Source: Shinisaurus crocodilurus
Taxonomy: Eukaryota; Chordata; Lepidosauria; Squamata; Shinisauridae
Reading direction: 5' to 3'
Length of the DNA: 64,000 bases
Assembly (NCBI GenBank): GCA_021292165.1
Contig: CM037878.1
Location: 235,629,546 to 235,693,545, forward strand
Shown here in pieces: positions 1-9,505 of this stretch. The position numbers and the translations under genes are program-made. Under the pieces are notes generated by a model that was not told where the DNA came from, did not search any database, and worked only from the letters and a program-made list of their open reading frames with translations. Numbering within the stretch: position 1 is the first letter of the stretch; the number at the start of each line of letters is the position of its first letter.

Positions 1-392
1 CAAGAAATGTGCCAGCTGCAACCAGTGCAGTAGTGTCCAGTCTTGCAAATGCTTATTTTGCTCTAGATTGCAAAGCATCATTGGGTTTATAGTTTTAATA
101 TTGCATTGATACTTCTGCATTGTCTTACTTGCGTATTTTACTTTGGATTGCACAGAGTACCATGGAATATAGTGGCATTATAGGAGACATTGTTATGATA
201 TCAGAGGAATGCAAGTATTTAATGTGAAAATGTTAATGTATTTTGATAATTCATTATGCTAATTAATGATGGCAACAATAGCCTGATGTACTATGACCAT
301 GCAGCTGCTCTTTCAAAAACACAGCAGATTAGCTGTTGTCCACCAAACTTTTGGGTGCAGAATTAAAAAGTGCCTCTCTTGGAGGAATGCAA
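1..392. other. AT-rich sequence, no feature recognised
   Basis: I see no repeat terminus, coding signal or RNA gene here. Short open frames are of chance length. The 3' part (about 365-392) shares a short phrase, AAAAAGTGC, with the DNA right after the SINE that follows, but it is not cleanly placed as a target-site duplication. Confidence 0.5.
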
Positions 393-642
393 GAGCCAGT
401 GTGGCGTAGGGGTTAGAGTGTTGGACTGGGACTCGGGAGATCCGGGTTCTAGTCCCCGCTCGCCCATGAGACTCACTGGGTGACTTTGGGCCAGTCACTG
501 CCTCTCAGCCTAACCTACCTCACAGGGTTGTTGTGAGGATAAAATGGAGAGGAGGAGGAGGATTATGTAAGCCACCTTGAGTTCCTTGTAGGAAAAAAGG
601 CGGGGTATAAATGTAATAAATAAAATAAAGTAATAAATAAAT
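393..642 (+). mobile_element. tRNA-derived SINE with MIR/CORE-like body
   Basis: The copy begins with a tRNA-like head holding a pol III A box (near 401-412) and a B box GGTTCTAGTCC (445-455). It continues into a CORE-type body (ACTCACTGGGTGACTTTGGG, then the CTACCTCACAGGGTTGTTGT segment). It ends in a LINE-like tail (GCCACCTTGAG, AAGGCGGGGTATAAAT) and an AATAAA-type simple repeat. The order head, core, tail matches the MIR/CORE SINE class known in amniotes. Other copies lie at 43.9 kb and 53.4 kb, with older ones at 17.1 and 20.1 kb. It is non-coding and was probably mobilised by an L2-type LINE. Confidence 0.85.
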
Positions 643-713
643 AAAAAAGTGCATTGAAGGTGCCTTGTCTTGGGGAATGCAGACCACACAGAAGAAAACA
701 CTATCTATCCATC

Positions 714-1362
714 TGTCAAGGTTCCGCTACTGCAGGGACCCCTTGATCTGCCTTTGGGAGATCTCTGCCTCTTCCCAAAGCCTCTCCCTCTCTAGGTTAT
801 CAAGTCCTTTGCCTGCTTCCAGTAACGTGGGTGTAGGCTGTAGACGTGGTGAATAAGTCACTCCAAACTCCAGGGTAAACAACAACACTTTACTATTAAT
901 ATTAGGGTTTTTACTTAATAGAGTGGTTATAATCCAAAAGCAAGTATGATAAAATAAAACAAACAAACAAACAATCCAACGTTCTCTAGTATAACTTCAG
1001 ACTACCTATCTGCTATGCAGCCAGTTTCTCTTTCTCTCTCTCTGCTTCTCTCTGCTGTTTCTCTGCTGCTGCTTCCAGCTCTCTCTCAGCACACACTGAC
1101 TGCTAGCTGACCACACCCCACATATATAGCCTTCCCAGGAATGGGAGGTTATAATCATGTGACCTTGAATAGGAGATCTAGTTCTTAACTTCTATTGGGT
1201 AAACTTAAACTCTCAAACTCCCCCTCCCATCCAAGTGTTTGGGCCTTCAGGCTTCACTACTCGAGGGAAGTGTTTGGGCCTTCAGGCTTCACTACTCGAG
1301 GGAAGTGTTTGGGCCTTCAGGCTTCAACAAACTCAAGCCTGAGTAGGCCTCAATCCCTCACA
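714..1362 (-). mobile_element. Solo LTR no. 1 (5-bp TSD)
   Basis: A 649-bp block starts TG and ends CA (TGTCAAGG ... CCCTCACA) and is flanked by the perfect 5-bp duplication CCATC (709-713 and 1363-1367). This is the expected structure of a solo long terminal repeat left by LTR-LTR recombination. On the minus strand a TATA-like box (GCTATATATG, 1121-1130) lies downstream of a 35-bp tandem repeat (1233-1327) that would sit in U3. No gag, pol or env sequence adjoins it. The orientation rests on the TATA-like box. Whether it is an endogenous retrovirus or another LTR class cannot be settled from the LTR alone. Confidence 0.75.
1233..1327. repeat. 35-bp tandem repeat (2.7 copies) in LTR no. 1
   Basis: Units begin AAGTGTTTGGGCCTTCAGG at 1233, 1268 and 1303, a period of 35 bp; the first two are nearly identical and the third is partial. 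The array lies near the LTR end that would be U3 if the LTR reads on the minus strand. Tandem enhancer repeats are common in U3. Confidence 0.85.
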
Positions 1363-1390
1363 CCATCATCTATCCATTTATTCACTTTAT

Positions 1391-1559
1391 AGATTTCATA
1401 GATCATAGAGTTGGAAGGAGCCTACAAGACTATCGAGTCCAACCCCCTGCTCAATGCAGGAAACTAGAGGAGGGGTCTCCCATCCAAGTAATAACCAGGC
1501 TTGACCCTGCTTAGCTTTCCATGCTCAGACAAGCTAAGCCAGCGTGAGCCACAGGCCTG
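1391..1559 (-). mobile_element. 5S rRNA-like SINE with CR1-type 3' tail, copy 1
   Basis: Read on the minus strand, the right part resembles 5S rRNA: GGAAAGCTAAGCAGGGTCA, then TTACTTGGATGGGAGACC, which match the 5S internal promoter region (box A and box C). The left part (TTGGACTCGATAG, CTCCAACTCTATGATCTATG) is a CR1-type 3' end. The arrangement is a pol III head on a LINE-compatible tail. Near-identical copies lie at 40.4, 46.8 and 54.0 kb. Confidence 0.75.
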
Positions 1560-1561
1560 TG

Positions 1562-1690
1562 TCAATCACCCTATAGCTGTAATCACCCTATAGCTGTAGG
1601 GTGATTACACCCTATAGCTGTAGCTCTCAGGAGGACATATATAGGAGGATACCCTATAGCTATAGCTCTCAGGAGGACATATATACAAAT
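1562..1690. repeat. Imperfect tandem/inverted repeat cluster
   Basis: The phrase CCCTATAGCTGTAG recurs four times, once flanked by an inverted partner (GGGTGATTAC beside GTAATCACCC). The longer unit TAGCTCTCAGGAGGACATATATA occurs twice. It looks like a small local expansion with no known class. Confidence 0.7.
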
Positions 1691-1720
1691 ATTAGAAGAG
1701 TTTTAAAAAGTTTTTAAGGA

Positions 1721-2195
1721 CGTAATCCTATCAACTGCACCCTTGCTACTCAGAAGCCCCTGAACTCGGGGGCTTCTGAGATTCCTTTGCCCTTCGAGGC
1801 TGAAGCTGGCAGGGCAGAAAGAGTGTGACAGAGGTGATCTTTGCCTCCCCACACTCTGTTCTTTGCTTTTTCACTAGCAGGGCTTTTCAGCCCATCTAGC
1901 GAGGACGCTTCAGCGGGGTAGGGAAGGAGGCTGGAGGAGGCTCAGAATAAATCATATCATGGTCTCGCCATACTTCTTCCCTCCCCACCCACCGGCATGC
2001 CTGCTTTTCCCCCTCTCCGAGGTTGACTTTCCGAGGCACAGTTCTCTCTGAGCTAGCTGTGAGGGTCAGGGAGCTGGATCTCTGACTTCCCTTTCTGAGG
2101 TCAGAGTGCTGTCTCCAACCTCAGAGGGGGAACCCAAACTAAAGTATGGTCCCTAAGACACTCGCCCAGGGACAAGAGGTTTACTCTCTAAAGCA
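1721..2195 (+). repeat. Interspersed repeat family C, copy 1
   Basis: Shares order and wording with 48,437-48,855: AATCCTAT near the start, AAGCCCCTGAACTCGG, a GGGAAGGAGGCTGGAG block, AGCTGTGAGGGTC, and a closing TTTACTCTCT-like phrase. Minus-oriented relatives are at 12.5 and 43.3 kb. No open frame is conserved among copies. I cannot assign it to a named family; a non-autonomous DNA element is possible. Confidence 0.65.
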
Positions 2196-2204
2196 GCAAT
2201 GGTA

Positions 2205-3050
2205 ATTTAAAATAATTCAAAAAAGAAGAGATAAATATCCAAGCAGCTAAAACATGGGAAGAGATTGTTATAAAATGCAGCATTAAACATTTAATTAAAA
2301 ATAAAGCTAGCAGCAGTTAAAAATACATTTAAAAGGCCAGGAAGAATAAAAAAGGTATTTGCCTGGCACTGAAAAGTCAACAAAGTAGGGGCCAGGTGCT
2401 CTAGGGAGCACATTCCACAATTTGGGGGCCACTGCAGAAAAGGCAGTGATTAGCCACCCACTGAATCTTGGTATGTGAGAGCACTTGGAGGAGGTCCTCA
2501 GTTGGTGGTCTCAGGGTATGGGCAGGAAATATGGGTAGAGGTTGTCCTTTAGATACTGTGGCCCCAACCATTAAGGGCTTTATACATTAACACCAGCACC
2601 TTGACTTTGGCCCCAAAACAAACTGAGAGCCAGTGAAGATGATACAATATTTGCATAACATGGTCATAATACCCAGTTCCAGTCAGTAACTTAGCTGAAT
2701 ATTTTGTACTACCTGATGTTTCTGAACTTCTTCAAGGGCAGCCCCACATACAACACATTATAGTAATCTGACCAGGAGGTTACCAGGGCATGGACTGCTG
2801 AAGCCATGCTGTCTCTGTCTAGGTAGGCTCATGAGTTGGTAACGCCTGAGTTGGTAAAGGGTGCAGAAGACATTTGTGTCTATGAGAAAGTTGGATCTAC
2901 AAGCATCCCAAGCTATGAACTTGATCCTTGATGCCATGGAGTCAGGCAGAAGTCCCCCAGCACCATCTTCTGGAATCAGCCATCCAAGTATGAGTGGAAT
3001 CACCACAAAGCTGTACCACCAACACCCAATTCAGCCTCTCTAAGAACATC
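2205..3050 (-). mobile_element. Degraded L2-type LINE, 3' part
   Basis: On the minus strand, broken frames still read like the C-terminal part of an L2 reverse-transcriptase ORF: KDQVHSLG, then a YVGLP-like stretch, then TGTGYYDHVM, LYHLHWLSVCFGAKVKVLVL and a YKA ending. The same motifs occur intact in the better L2 at 28-30 kb. Several stops and indels make it an old dead copy. The AT-rich left part (2205-2400) would be the 3' end. Confidence 0.7.
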
Positions 3051-4050
3051 CCTGTAAACTTTGTGGCTTAAAAAACCAAAATAAAACATGGGCTTCTGAA
3101 AGTGTTACAATGCAATCATAACTGTTTGAATATCTGTATAATGTACAGCAATCTGCAGTCTGTTTTTAATTAAATAAGCTGTTTGAATGTGATCAATAGT
3201 TACTTAGTACAAGATTTCTTTTCTTTCTGAAGAGTGAAAAATGGATTGTCTAATGGCTCCTTGGAGAAAGTGGCCTTTTCTATGTCTATACTCTGCAAAA
3301 CCATGTCTTTGAAAGGCCCCATGAATTAGGAATGAGAATGCTGAGAGCTCTTTATTTAAGCATTGTTTCCATGTAATCGAAAGACAAACAAAATGAAATT
3401 AAAAACCAATGGTTGTTGTTTCTATTTGACAGCAAGAGAGTGGGGAAAATCTTTTTTTGTTTTGAACATTATCTGGTATGGAAAAGTACAAATGCAAATT
3501 AAGCAGATGCCTTCAATACTTTTTTCACAGATTCCACTGTGGGTTCTGTCTTTTTCAAACAGCCACTTTTAATACTGTGCCAGGAAAACAAAACAAAACA
3601 AAACAAAAAACCTTGATAACCATAGTAAGAAAACACAAGGTTTTTAAAAAATGGATGGACAAGAACTGCAAACTTTTATATCTGTTACACTGCATCTTTT
3701 TTTTTTAAAAAAATCAGCATTACAGCACATACAGTGGTGACACCAAGCAACTCCATAGTATAGGATGTATAGAGTGAATTCTTAGAAAATTCCACATTAA
3801 CTTCATTTTGCCCTTAGAGAAGACAGAGTTTTCATAAATTGTGCTTGGGGATAGCTGCTGGTATCTAATCCTCTCAAGACCTCCCCCAGTAGTAGCTATA
3901 AAGCCACAATGTGTGTTTGCAAGCAATAACTGCTGCAGTCAGACATAATCCATATCACTGTGAGCTCTTCATGTCTATAAGACACAAGAAGTTTTGGGTT
4001 AACGCAAACTGGGTTTGTTGTATCTGGGAGAGGAGGGTGAACTGGATAGG

Positions 4051-4086
<36 letters not shown>

Positions 4087-5455
4087 TAGAGTCTTGCAGC
4101 AGGTAGCACAACTGCTAATTCTGCAAAAGAATCCCAGAAAGGAAAGTCCACTAGTACTACTGAACCATGGATTTTAGCAAACTCCAGTTAAAACTCAAGC
4201 CTCTGACTCTGTTCACCTCTGCCCAAATTCAATCTGCAGAAAACTGTTTTTCTGCCACTGTCACTGTTCTAGCGTCACCTTCCAGAGGTTGGAGAGACTT
4301 TCTCAGCCATTGATTAAGGAACATGTCATCATGTTATACTTTGGCCCCAAACCAAACAAAGTGATGGATCCTTCACAAAAGTCATGTTCATCATTCCCTC
4401 TATTTCCCAGGCTTGTGGAGCTATTGCCAAAATGGCACCACCCACATCCTAGTGGGTCCACTCACAAACTTGTGGAGAACCAAGGATTGCAGATACCCAT
4501 AAAATTTATAGAAAAGATTGCTCCTACTACACTCCATGACTGTGCTGAACACTAGAGTGCTGATTTCCTGCTCCTACTCTACTGCTGGTGATATATCTGC
4601 AAGTCATCTGACTAGATTATGTGAGACTCCTTTAGATCTGCTGGCCACCTGCCTGAGTCATGTGATATTCCTATATCAACTATCCACATAACTTCAAAAC
4701 ATCCTAATGGGGGAGGGGAGACCAGAAAACCCTCTTCAGGACTCAATGGCATGGAATGCTGACTCATTGAGAAAAAAAACCCCTGACATCCGGAGGAAGG
4801 GAGGAGGAAGGAATGTAGGAAGGAGAAAGAGACACATAGATCTAAAAGGGCAGAAAGAACCATCTAATCGTCTGGACAGGTCATTTCTTGGTTCACATCA
4901 ATAATCTATTTTAAAATGTCCTCAGAGATGGAAGGGACAGCTACCCACAGAAAACAATGGAGAAAGCCAAGATTTTAATGTAGCTGGAAATGGACAGAAG
5001 TGTGTCCACTCCTTCCCCCCCCACACACACACACAAAATGGAGGGGGGGAATAAATGAATGAGAGGACCTAAGAGCAGCCCAATGAAGACTCGGTATGTT
5101 CAGTGGGAACAGAATGGAGAGCAGAAGGAAAAATGGGGGCGGGATATGGGGAATGGAATCAAGTGGCTAACAGAATTCCCTAACAGAATCTGTTTCACTG
5201 CTTGTTGTACTGCCCTGTGAGCCGACATATGAGATATAAATACTTAGGTCATCAGTAGAATGAGGACTATCCATCTCAACACAAAAAATAATTTCTCTTA
5301 GCAAGTAGTGAGAGAAATGATGAAATAGTAGCATCCTTTTCTATCATGGCAGTGTGGGTCATAAATGGAAAATTGTTATTGTGATAAGTGATTATTTTCT
5401 GTTGTAATATGGTTCCTTTTGTTATGGCTTATGGTCTGACTAAATAAAACTGCTT
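3051..5455. other. Largely unique AT-rich DNA
   Basis: No TE terminus, splice-supported exon or RNA gene was recognised. It contains simple runs such as AAAAC repeats near 3586-3608 and the GATA microsatellite at 4051. Short open frames (up to 88 codons) show no recognisable motif. Confidence 0.5.
4051..4087. repeat. (GATA)n microsatellite
   Basis: About nine uninterrupted GATA units. Confidence 0.95.
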
Positions 5456-5600
5456 TGTTTTCCCAAATCTTGCTTTGGATTTGGCCCTGAGTCAGATTGG
5501 GTGGCCTATGAATTGGTCCAAGCTGAATCTGGCTATTTTTTGAATTGCCAAATCAGCATCCAAACCAAATCTTGTGATGGTCCATGTACACCCCTAAAAA
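5455..5600 (+). repeat. DNA-transposon-like fragment ending in TACACCCCT
   Basis: Low-complexity phrases (TTTGGATTTGG, CTGAATCTGG, CAAACCAAATC) lead to a terminal GTCCATGTACACCCCTA. This resembles the ends of hAT-type repeats, but no partner terminus is seen upstream. Only a fragment is supported. Confidence 0.35.
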
Positions 5601-5660
5601 CAAAACAGAAAACCAATTACTGCTGCTTATATTTTTCACACCATTTGTTCCTACTTAGAG

Positions 5661-5748
5661 TGCAATCCTAAGTATGAGTACTGAGAAGTAAGTCCTATTG
5701 AGTTCAAAAAAGGCCTTACTCCCAGGGAAGTGTATATAGGATTGCAGC
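5661..5748 (+). repeat. AATCCTATAC palindromic short repeat, copy 1
   Basis: Begins TGCAATCCTA, passes through GAAGTAAGTCCTATTGAGTT, and ends TATAGGATTGCAGC, so the two ends are inverted copies of each other. At least ten related copies occur in the window. The palindromic form suggests a MITE-like or foldback element; I do not name the family. Confidence 0.75.
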
Positions 5749-6217
5749 TTGAATGTATATAAGGAAAAAAAGATGAAAGGGAGGAAAGTTGAAGTTAAAA
5801 ATTGGAAAGACTAGGGTCATGTTTCTAGTATGCAAATAATTAAACAAAAAACACAAATGCCTGTATTTGAAGAATATGATCAGATAATATCAGAATAAAA
5901 TTTTTTGACATCAAAACTGTGTGCATCTACTTGCGTTAATTGTGTAAATAAAAATGTATCCATCAATGAGACCTGATTATCATCTTGAGCTGATATGTAA
6001 CATCTTCAAAGTGTCGATAATCACATTAAAGTAGTGTAGGAAATATACTTAATGAACCTCTTCAAACTTAAAAGGCGTGTTGTTTGAATAAAACACAGCT
6101 ACAAGTGCTTACATAAAGATATCTATCTGGGCCAAATGATAAGACAGGTGTCTGAATTGATGTATCTCCTAAATGTTTACTTGTCCTTTGAGGACACAAT
6201 CTTATGCAAAGTCCTAT

Positions 6218-6282
6218 GACTCCCACCATCCCTCCAACCAGTCATGCTGGCTGGGGCATACTGGGAATTGTAGGGAACTTTT
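6218..6282. repeat. hAT-MITE fragment
   Basis: Contains ATGCTGGCTGGGGCATACTG followed by GGGAATTGTAGGGAAC. This matches the middle and right arm of the palindromic hAT-type MITE seen whole at 38,034-38,170. No terminus or TSD is preserved. Confidence 0.45.
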
Positions 6283-6309
6283 CAGTCTAAACATGCATAA
6301 GATTGCACC

Positions 6310-7065
6310 CCAAGGCTGCTTGGGCAGTTTTCAAATAAATATTCATCTCTTTGCCATCACTGCATGGGGAGCTGTTTTCTCAGCATATCATTCGGCCACC
6401 GTATAAACCTATTAATGGACATTATTTTGGCAAGACTGGTTGCATTAATAATTCAAGTGCTGATGATGCAACTTTTACTTTTGCAGCTGATTACTTCTGA
6501 ACCATATAACAGCCAACACCCTCAGTCTTATTACTAGACATTGGCAGTAAATACAAAGAACCCATCGAAGGCAGTGTTGTATTCAAATTTTATTGCAACT
6601 TTTTGGATTTGACATGATGTTTTATCCTAATGGCCTTTATATCCCTAGTATACATTTTAATTAAACAATAAATAACCATTGGTGGAACTTGGATAATTAC
6701 TAAAGGTATGTTAGAAATGAAATGTCCTCACCTCTGTCTATGGGCCAATGAAAACATTTGTTATTTTTAAAAAAGTGCATTTCATTTAGGAATTAAATTA
6801 TTCACAGAGACACATTTAATCAGTGGGAGTGCACTGCTTACTAATAGAAAGGATGCTAAAGATTTAAGGAACCTGTAGAATAGAGAAGAATTAACTGTAG
6901 ACTAGTGTTAAGAAGCCTGTAGAATTAGCTGTGTTAATATTGAGGTGTTCTTGCTTGCCAGATATTTGCTAGGTATTTAAAAAGAAATACTAAATATGCA
7001 TAAAGGAAACATGAAAGGCAAATTTATAAGATAAGCTGGAATGAACAATAATCAGTGGTAAAAAT
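6310..7065. other. AT-rich DNA, nothing recognised
   Basis: No repeat ends, coding signal or RNA gene visible. Confidence 0.5.
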
Positions 7066-7070
7066 TACAG

Positions 7071-7156
7071 TGCAATCCTATTCTTGTCTACTCAGAAGTA
7101 AGTCCCATTACATTCAATAGGGTTTACTACCAGATAATTGTGTACAGGATGGCAGC
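7071..7156 (+). repeat. AATCCTATAC palindromic repeat, copy 2
   Basis: TGCAATCCTATTC start, AGAAGTAAGTCCCATT middle, ACAGGATGGCAGC end. It is followed 7 bp later by a second copy in the same orientation. Confidence 0.75.
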
Positions 7157-7163
7157 TTTACAG

Positions 7164-7250
7164 TGCAGTCCTATACATGTATTATCAGAAATAGATCCCA
7201 TTGAGCTCAATGAGGTTTACTCACAGGTAAGTGGGTATACGATTGTAGCC
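7164..7250 (+). repeat. AATCCTATAC palindromic repeat, copy 3
   Basis: TGCAGTCCTATACATG start and ATACGATTGTAGCC end. It forms a tandem pair with the preceding copy. Confidence 0.75.
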
Positions 7251-7259
7251 CTAATGTGC

Positions 7260-8295
7260 TACAGCTGTCCGAGTTATCCTGAGGTTTCTAGAATACACCA
7301 ATCTCAATACTCATTAAATGGTTTAAAATGTAAGCATTTAACTAGCTGATAATGGACATAATAGATTTATTCCAGGAACATATATTGTTTACCTTCAGCA
7401 ACAGGATAAATTCAGTCATTTCAATATGATATCTAGTAGTGTCTTTTATTCAGCTAGAGTCTTGATGAGCTAAAGTCACTACAAGATAACTCTTATTTAC
7501 TATTTCACCTGGTAAATGTTTCTTCTGATTGCACCCTTATGAATTGACATCTGAAATCAAAGAGACAAACTTCCATCTACTTTTCAATCTATCAGATAAC
7601 TGTATCAGAACAAGAGCCTTGATTAATATTATAATGCAAGAGAGCACCATAAGAGTGGTATTATCATAGACAGATGGAATTTCTTGGCCTTCATTTGACA
7701 GTTCTAAACTTTTTCTACCATAATAAATTCTGCTATATTTCAGCTACAGAACTGGAATATTTCCACACACTGAGACACTATTCACTATCTATAGAATAAA
7801 GTTTTCAGAACCAACATGACTGTGGCCAGACTGCATTACTTGCATACAATCCACTGTATTTTTAAATTATCTTTAATAGGCAACCATTCATACATTATGA
7901 AGTAGTAGCAGCAGAATGTTTAATATAAAAATTAATTATATTCTGTTTTGTTAATCCTTACAACAGCTGTGTCAGGTAGCTCCAAATTCCCATTTCACAG
8001 ATAGCCGGCAACTAAGACTGAGAGGCCAACACTTTAGCAGCTAGAGCTTATTGTAGGCCAACCAATAGATCTCTTATGATTGCTGTCGTGTGGTGGTGGT
8101 GCGCTACTTCAGGTGGTCCTGGGACCAATTTGCCTTCCTCAGACCCCCCCCCCCTTTTGCAGGCTGCACTCTTGTCACTACTGTGACTGCAAAAATAAAT
8201 CAGCTTGAAAACAAGCTAAATTTGTCATTAGTAAGCTTTTGTAGTGGTCTGCCACCAAATTTCAGTGGGAAACCACCATTTTTTTTCTTTTTTAA
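7260..8295. other. Mostly unique AT-rich DNA
   Basis: Nothing firmly recognised. A C homopolymer run (about 8145-8154) and short GTGGTG repeats (8088-8100) are present. Confidence 0.45.
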
Positions 8296-8299
8296 CCCA

Positions 8300-8383
8300 A
8301 AAAAGATGTGGGGGTGATGCAGGCCACACTGGGGGAGCCATTAGGGCTGCATGTAGCCTGTGGGCCACGTGTGCCCACCCCTA
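8300..8383 (+). mobile_element. Right end of a hAT-type element
   Basis: Ends GCCTGTGGGCCACGTGTGCCC then ACCCCTA, typical of hAT termini in tetrapods (reverse complement TAGGGGTGGGCACACG). I find no matching left end, so only a truncated right end is claimed. Confidence 0.4.
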
Positions 8384-8463
8384 CTATACACACTTACCTA
8401 GGAGTAAGTCCCATTGAGTTCAGTGGAACTTACTTCTTAGTAGACATGCACAGAATTGTAGCA
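8384..8463 (-). repeat. AATCCTATAC palindromic repeat, copy 4
   Basis: CTATACACACTTACCTAGGAG, then GTAAGTCCCATTGAGTTCAG, then TAGACATGCACAGAATTGTAGC. Both arms of the family are present, with the outer edge of the left arm missing. Confidence 0.65.
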
Positions 8464-8571
8464 TAAGTCAATTTATTTAAATAGGCCTAAGCAAGCTCAA
8501 CCCTTCTTTGGATTGTGCTCTGTTAGCCTACATATGTTTGTATAGGTTGAAATAACATTTAATTTCTAGTA

Positions 8572-8816
8572 CAGTAATACCTTGGATTGCAAGCATAATT
8601 CGTTCCGGAACCATGGTTCTAATCCAAAGCACTCTTATATCAAAGTGAGTCTCTGGCGGGCGTGAGCGGGGCCGATTTCAGCCCGCTACGCCCACTCAAG
8701 GTGAGCGGTTACATCCCTACACTTGTATTGCAAGACCTTGCTCGTTTATCAAGTCAAATTTTTTTTTTTGCTTGTCTTGCAAAACGCTCTCAGTTTTGCA
8801 ATCCAAGGTATTACTG
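8572..8816 (+). mobile_element. Tigger-like (Tc1/mariner) MITE, copy 1
   Basis: Terminal inverted repeats CAGTAATACCTTGGATTGCA and TGCAATCCAAGGTATTACTG match perfectly. The element is flanked by TA on both sides (8570-8571, 8817-8818), the Tc1/mariner target duplication. The 245-bp interior has a GC-rich centre and no transposase frame. CAG(T/G)NATACC ends are typical of Tigger/pogo-type MITEs. A sister copy lies at 47,122-47,379 in the opposite orientation. Confidence 0.85.
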
Positions 8817-8884
8817 TACTTTATTTTCACATGTCATCACTACATTAATGCAATGGAGCACTAGGAATGCATTACACCAGTGGA

Positions 8885-9000
8885 CTCTGCAATAGCTTCT
8901 TAAAGGTCCTCAATGCACAATTCAAGGTGGTGGTTTTAGTTTATAAAACTAATAAATTGCATAGCTTGGGGGACCTCTTTTTAGATCCAGTCCCATTGCA
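8885..9000 (+). mobile_element. Short L2-like LINE fragment
   Basis: One frame reads AQFKVVVLVYKTNKLHSLGD, close to the L2 C-terminal phrase AQFKVLVLTYKALN seen in related elements. It is short and without a tail. Confidence 0.5.
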
Positions 9001-9390
9001 CTAGCTTTGAGTGAAAAAAAATATTGTGTGGTCAGTTATTCATAGTTTTGGCCTGCAGACAACTACCTGGATGTTTCAGCTAATGTAGACCATGGAAGAA
9101 TGCTAGCAGGGTGGGACCATAGGATCATCAGTGCTCCAGAATCTGCACTGAATTCCTGTTGCTTTTTCTAGACACAATTCCTAAGACTGAATGACTGATT
9201 ACTTTTGTCTGAAACACCCAGAACAGATCATACCACCAAACTGATTCTTCTCCTCTATCTCATTTCACTCTCTAAATAATATGATTGCATCAGCTTTTTT
9301 TCACACAATGTGTTGTTATTCATCCTGGTGCAATTGAAAATCCATAAGAAAAAATGTGAACTCTTAATGTAATTCAGGCTTACCATAGTC

Positions 9391-9505
9391 GTAGGGATGT
9401 CAGAGAAATCCACAACGGATTCAAATGAGTTCAGATTTGTATGAATCTGATCTGCAGCTTCCAGCTTTTTTCCGAGTCATGCAGATTCCACAGACTCAGT
9501 ACATA
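9391..9505 (-). repeat. Family B fragment, copy 1
   Basis: Begins GTAGGGATGTCAGAGAAATCC and continues through TCAAATGAGTTC and a TCATGCAGATTCC phrase. These are the reverse complement of the right ends at 24.9 kb and 37.9 kb. It fades out after about 115 bp. Confidence 0.6.

Noticed and set aside
401..470. tRNA gene call on the SINE head
   Set aside because: The A and B boxes are part of a SINE that continues into a CORE body and LINE-like tail. It does not look like a functional tRNA gene.
1480..1559. 5S rRNA gene call on the minus strand
   Set aside because: Only the internal-promoter half resembles 5S; the 3' part is a CR1-like tail and the unit is interspersed. It is a SINE, not an rRNA gene.
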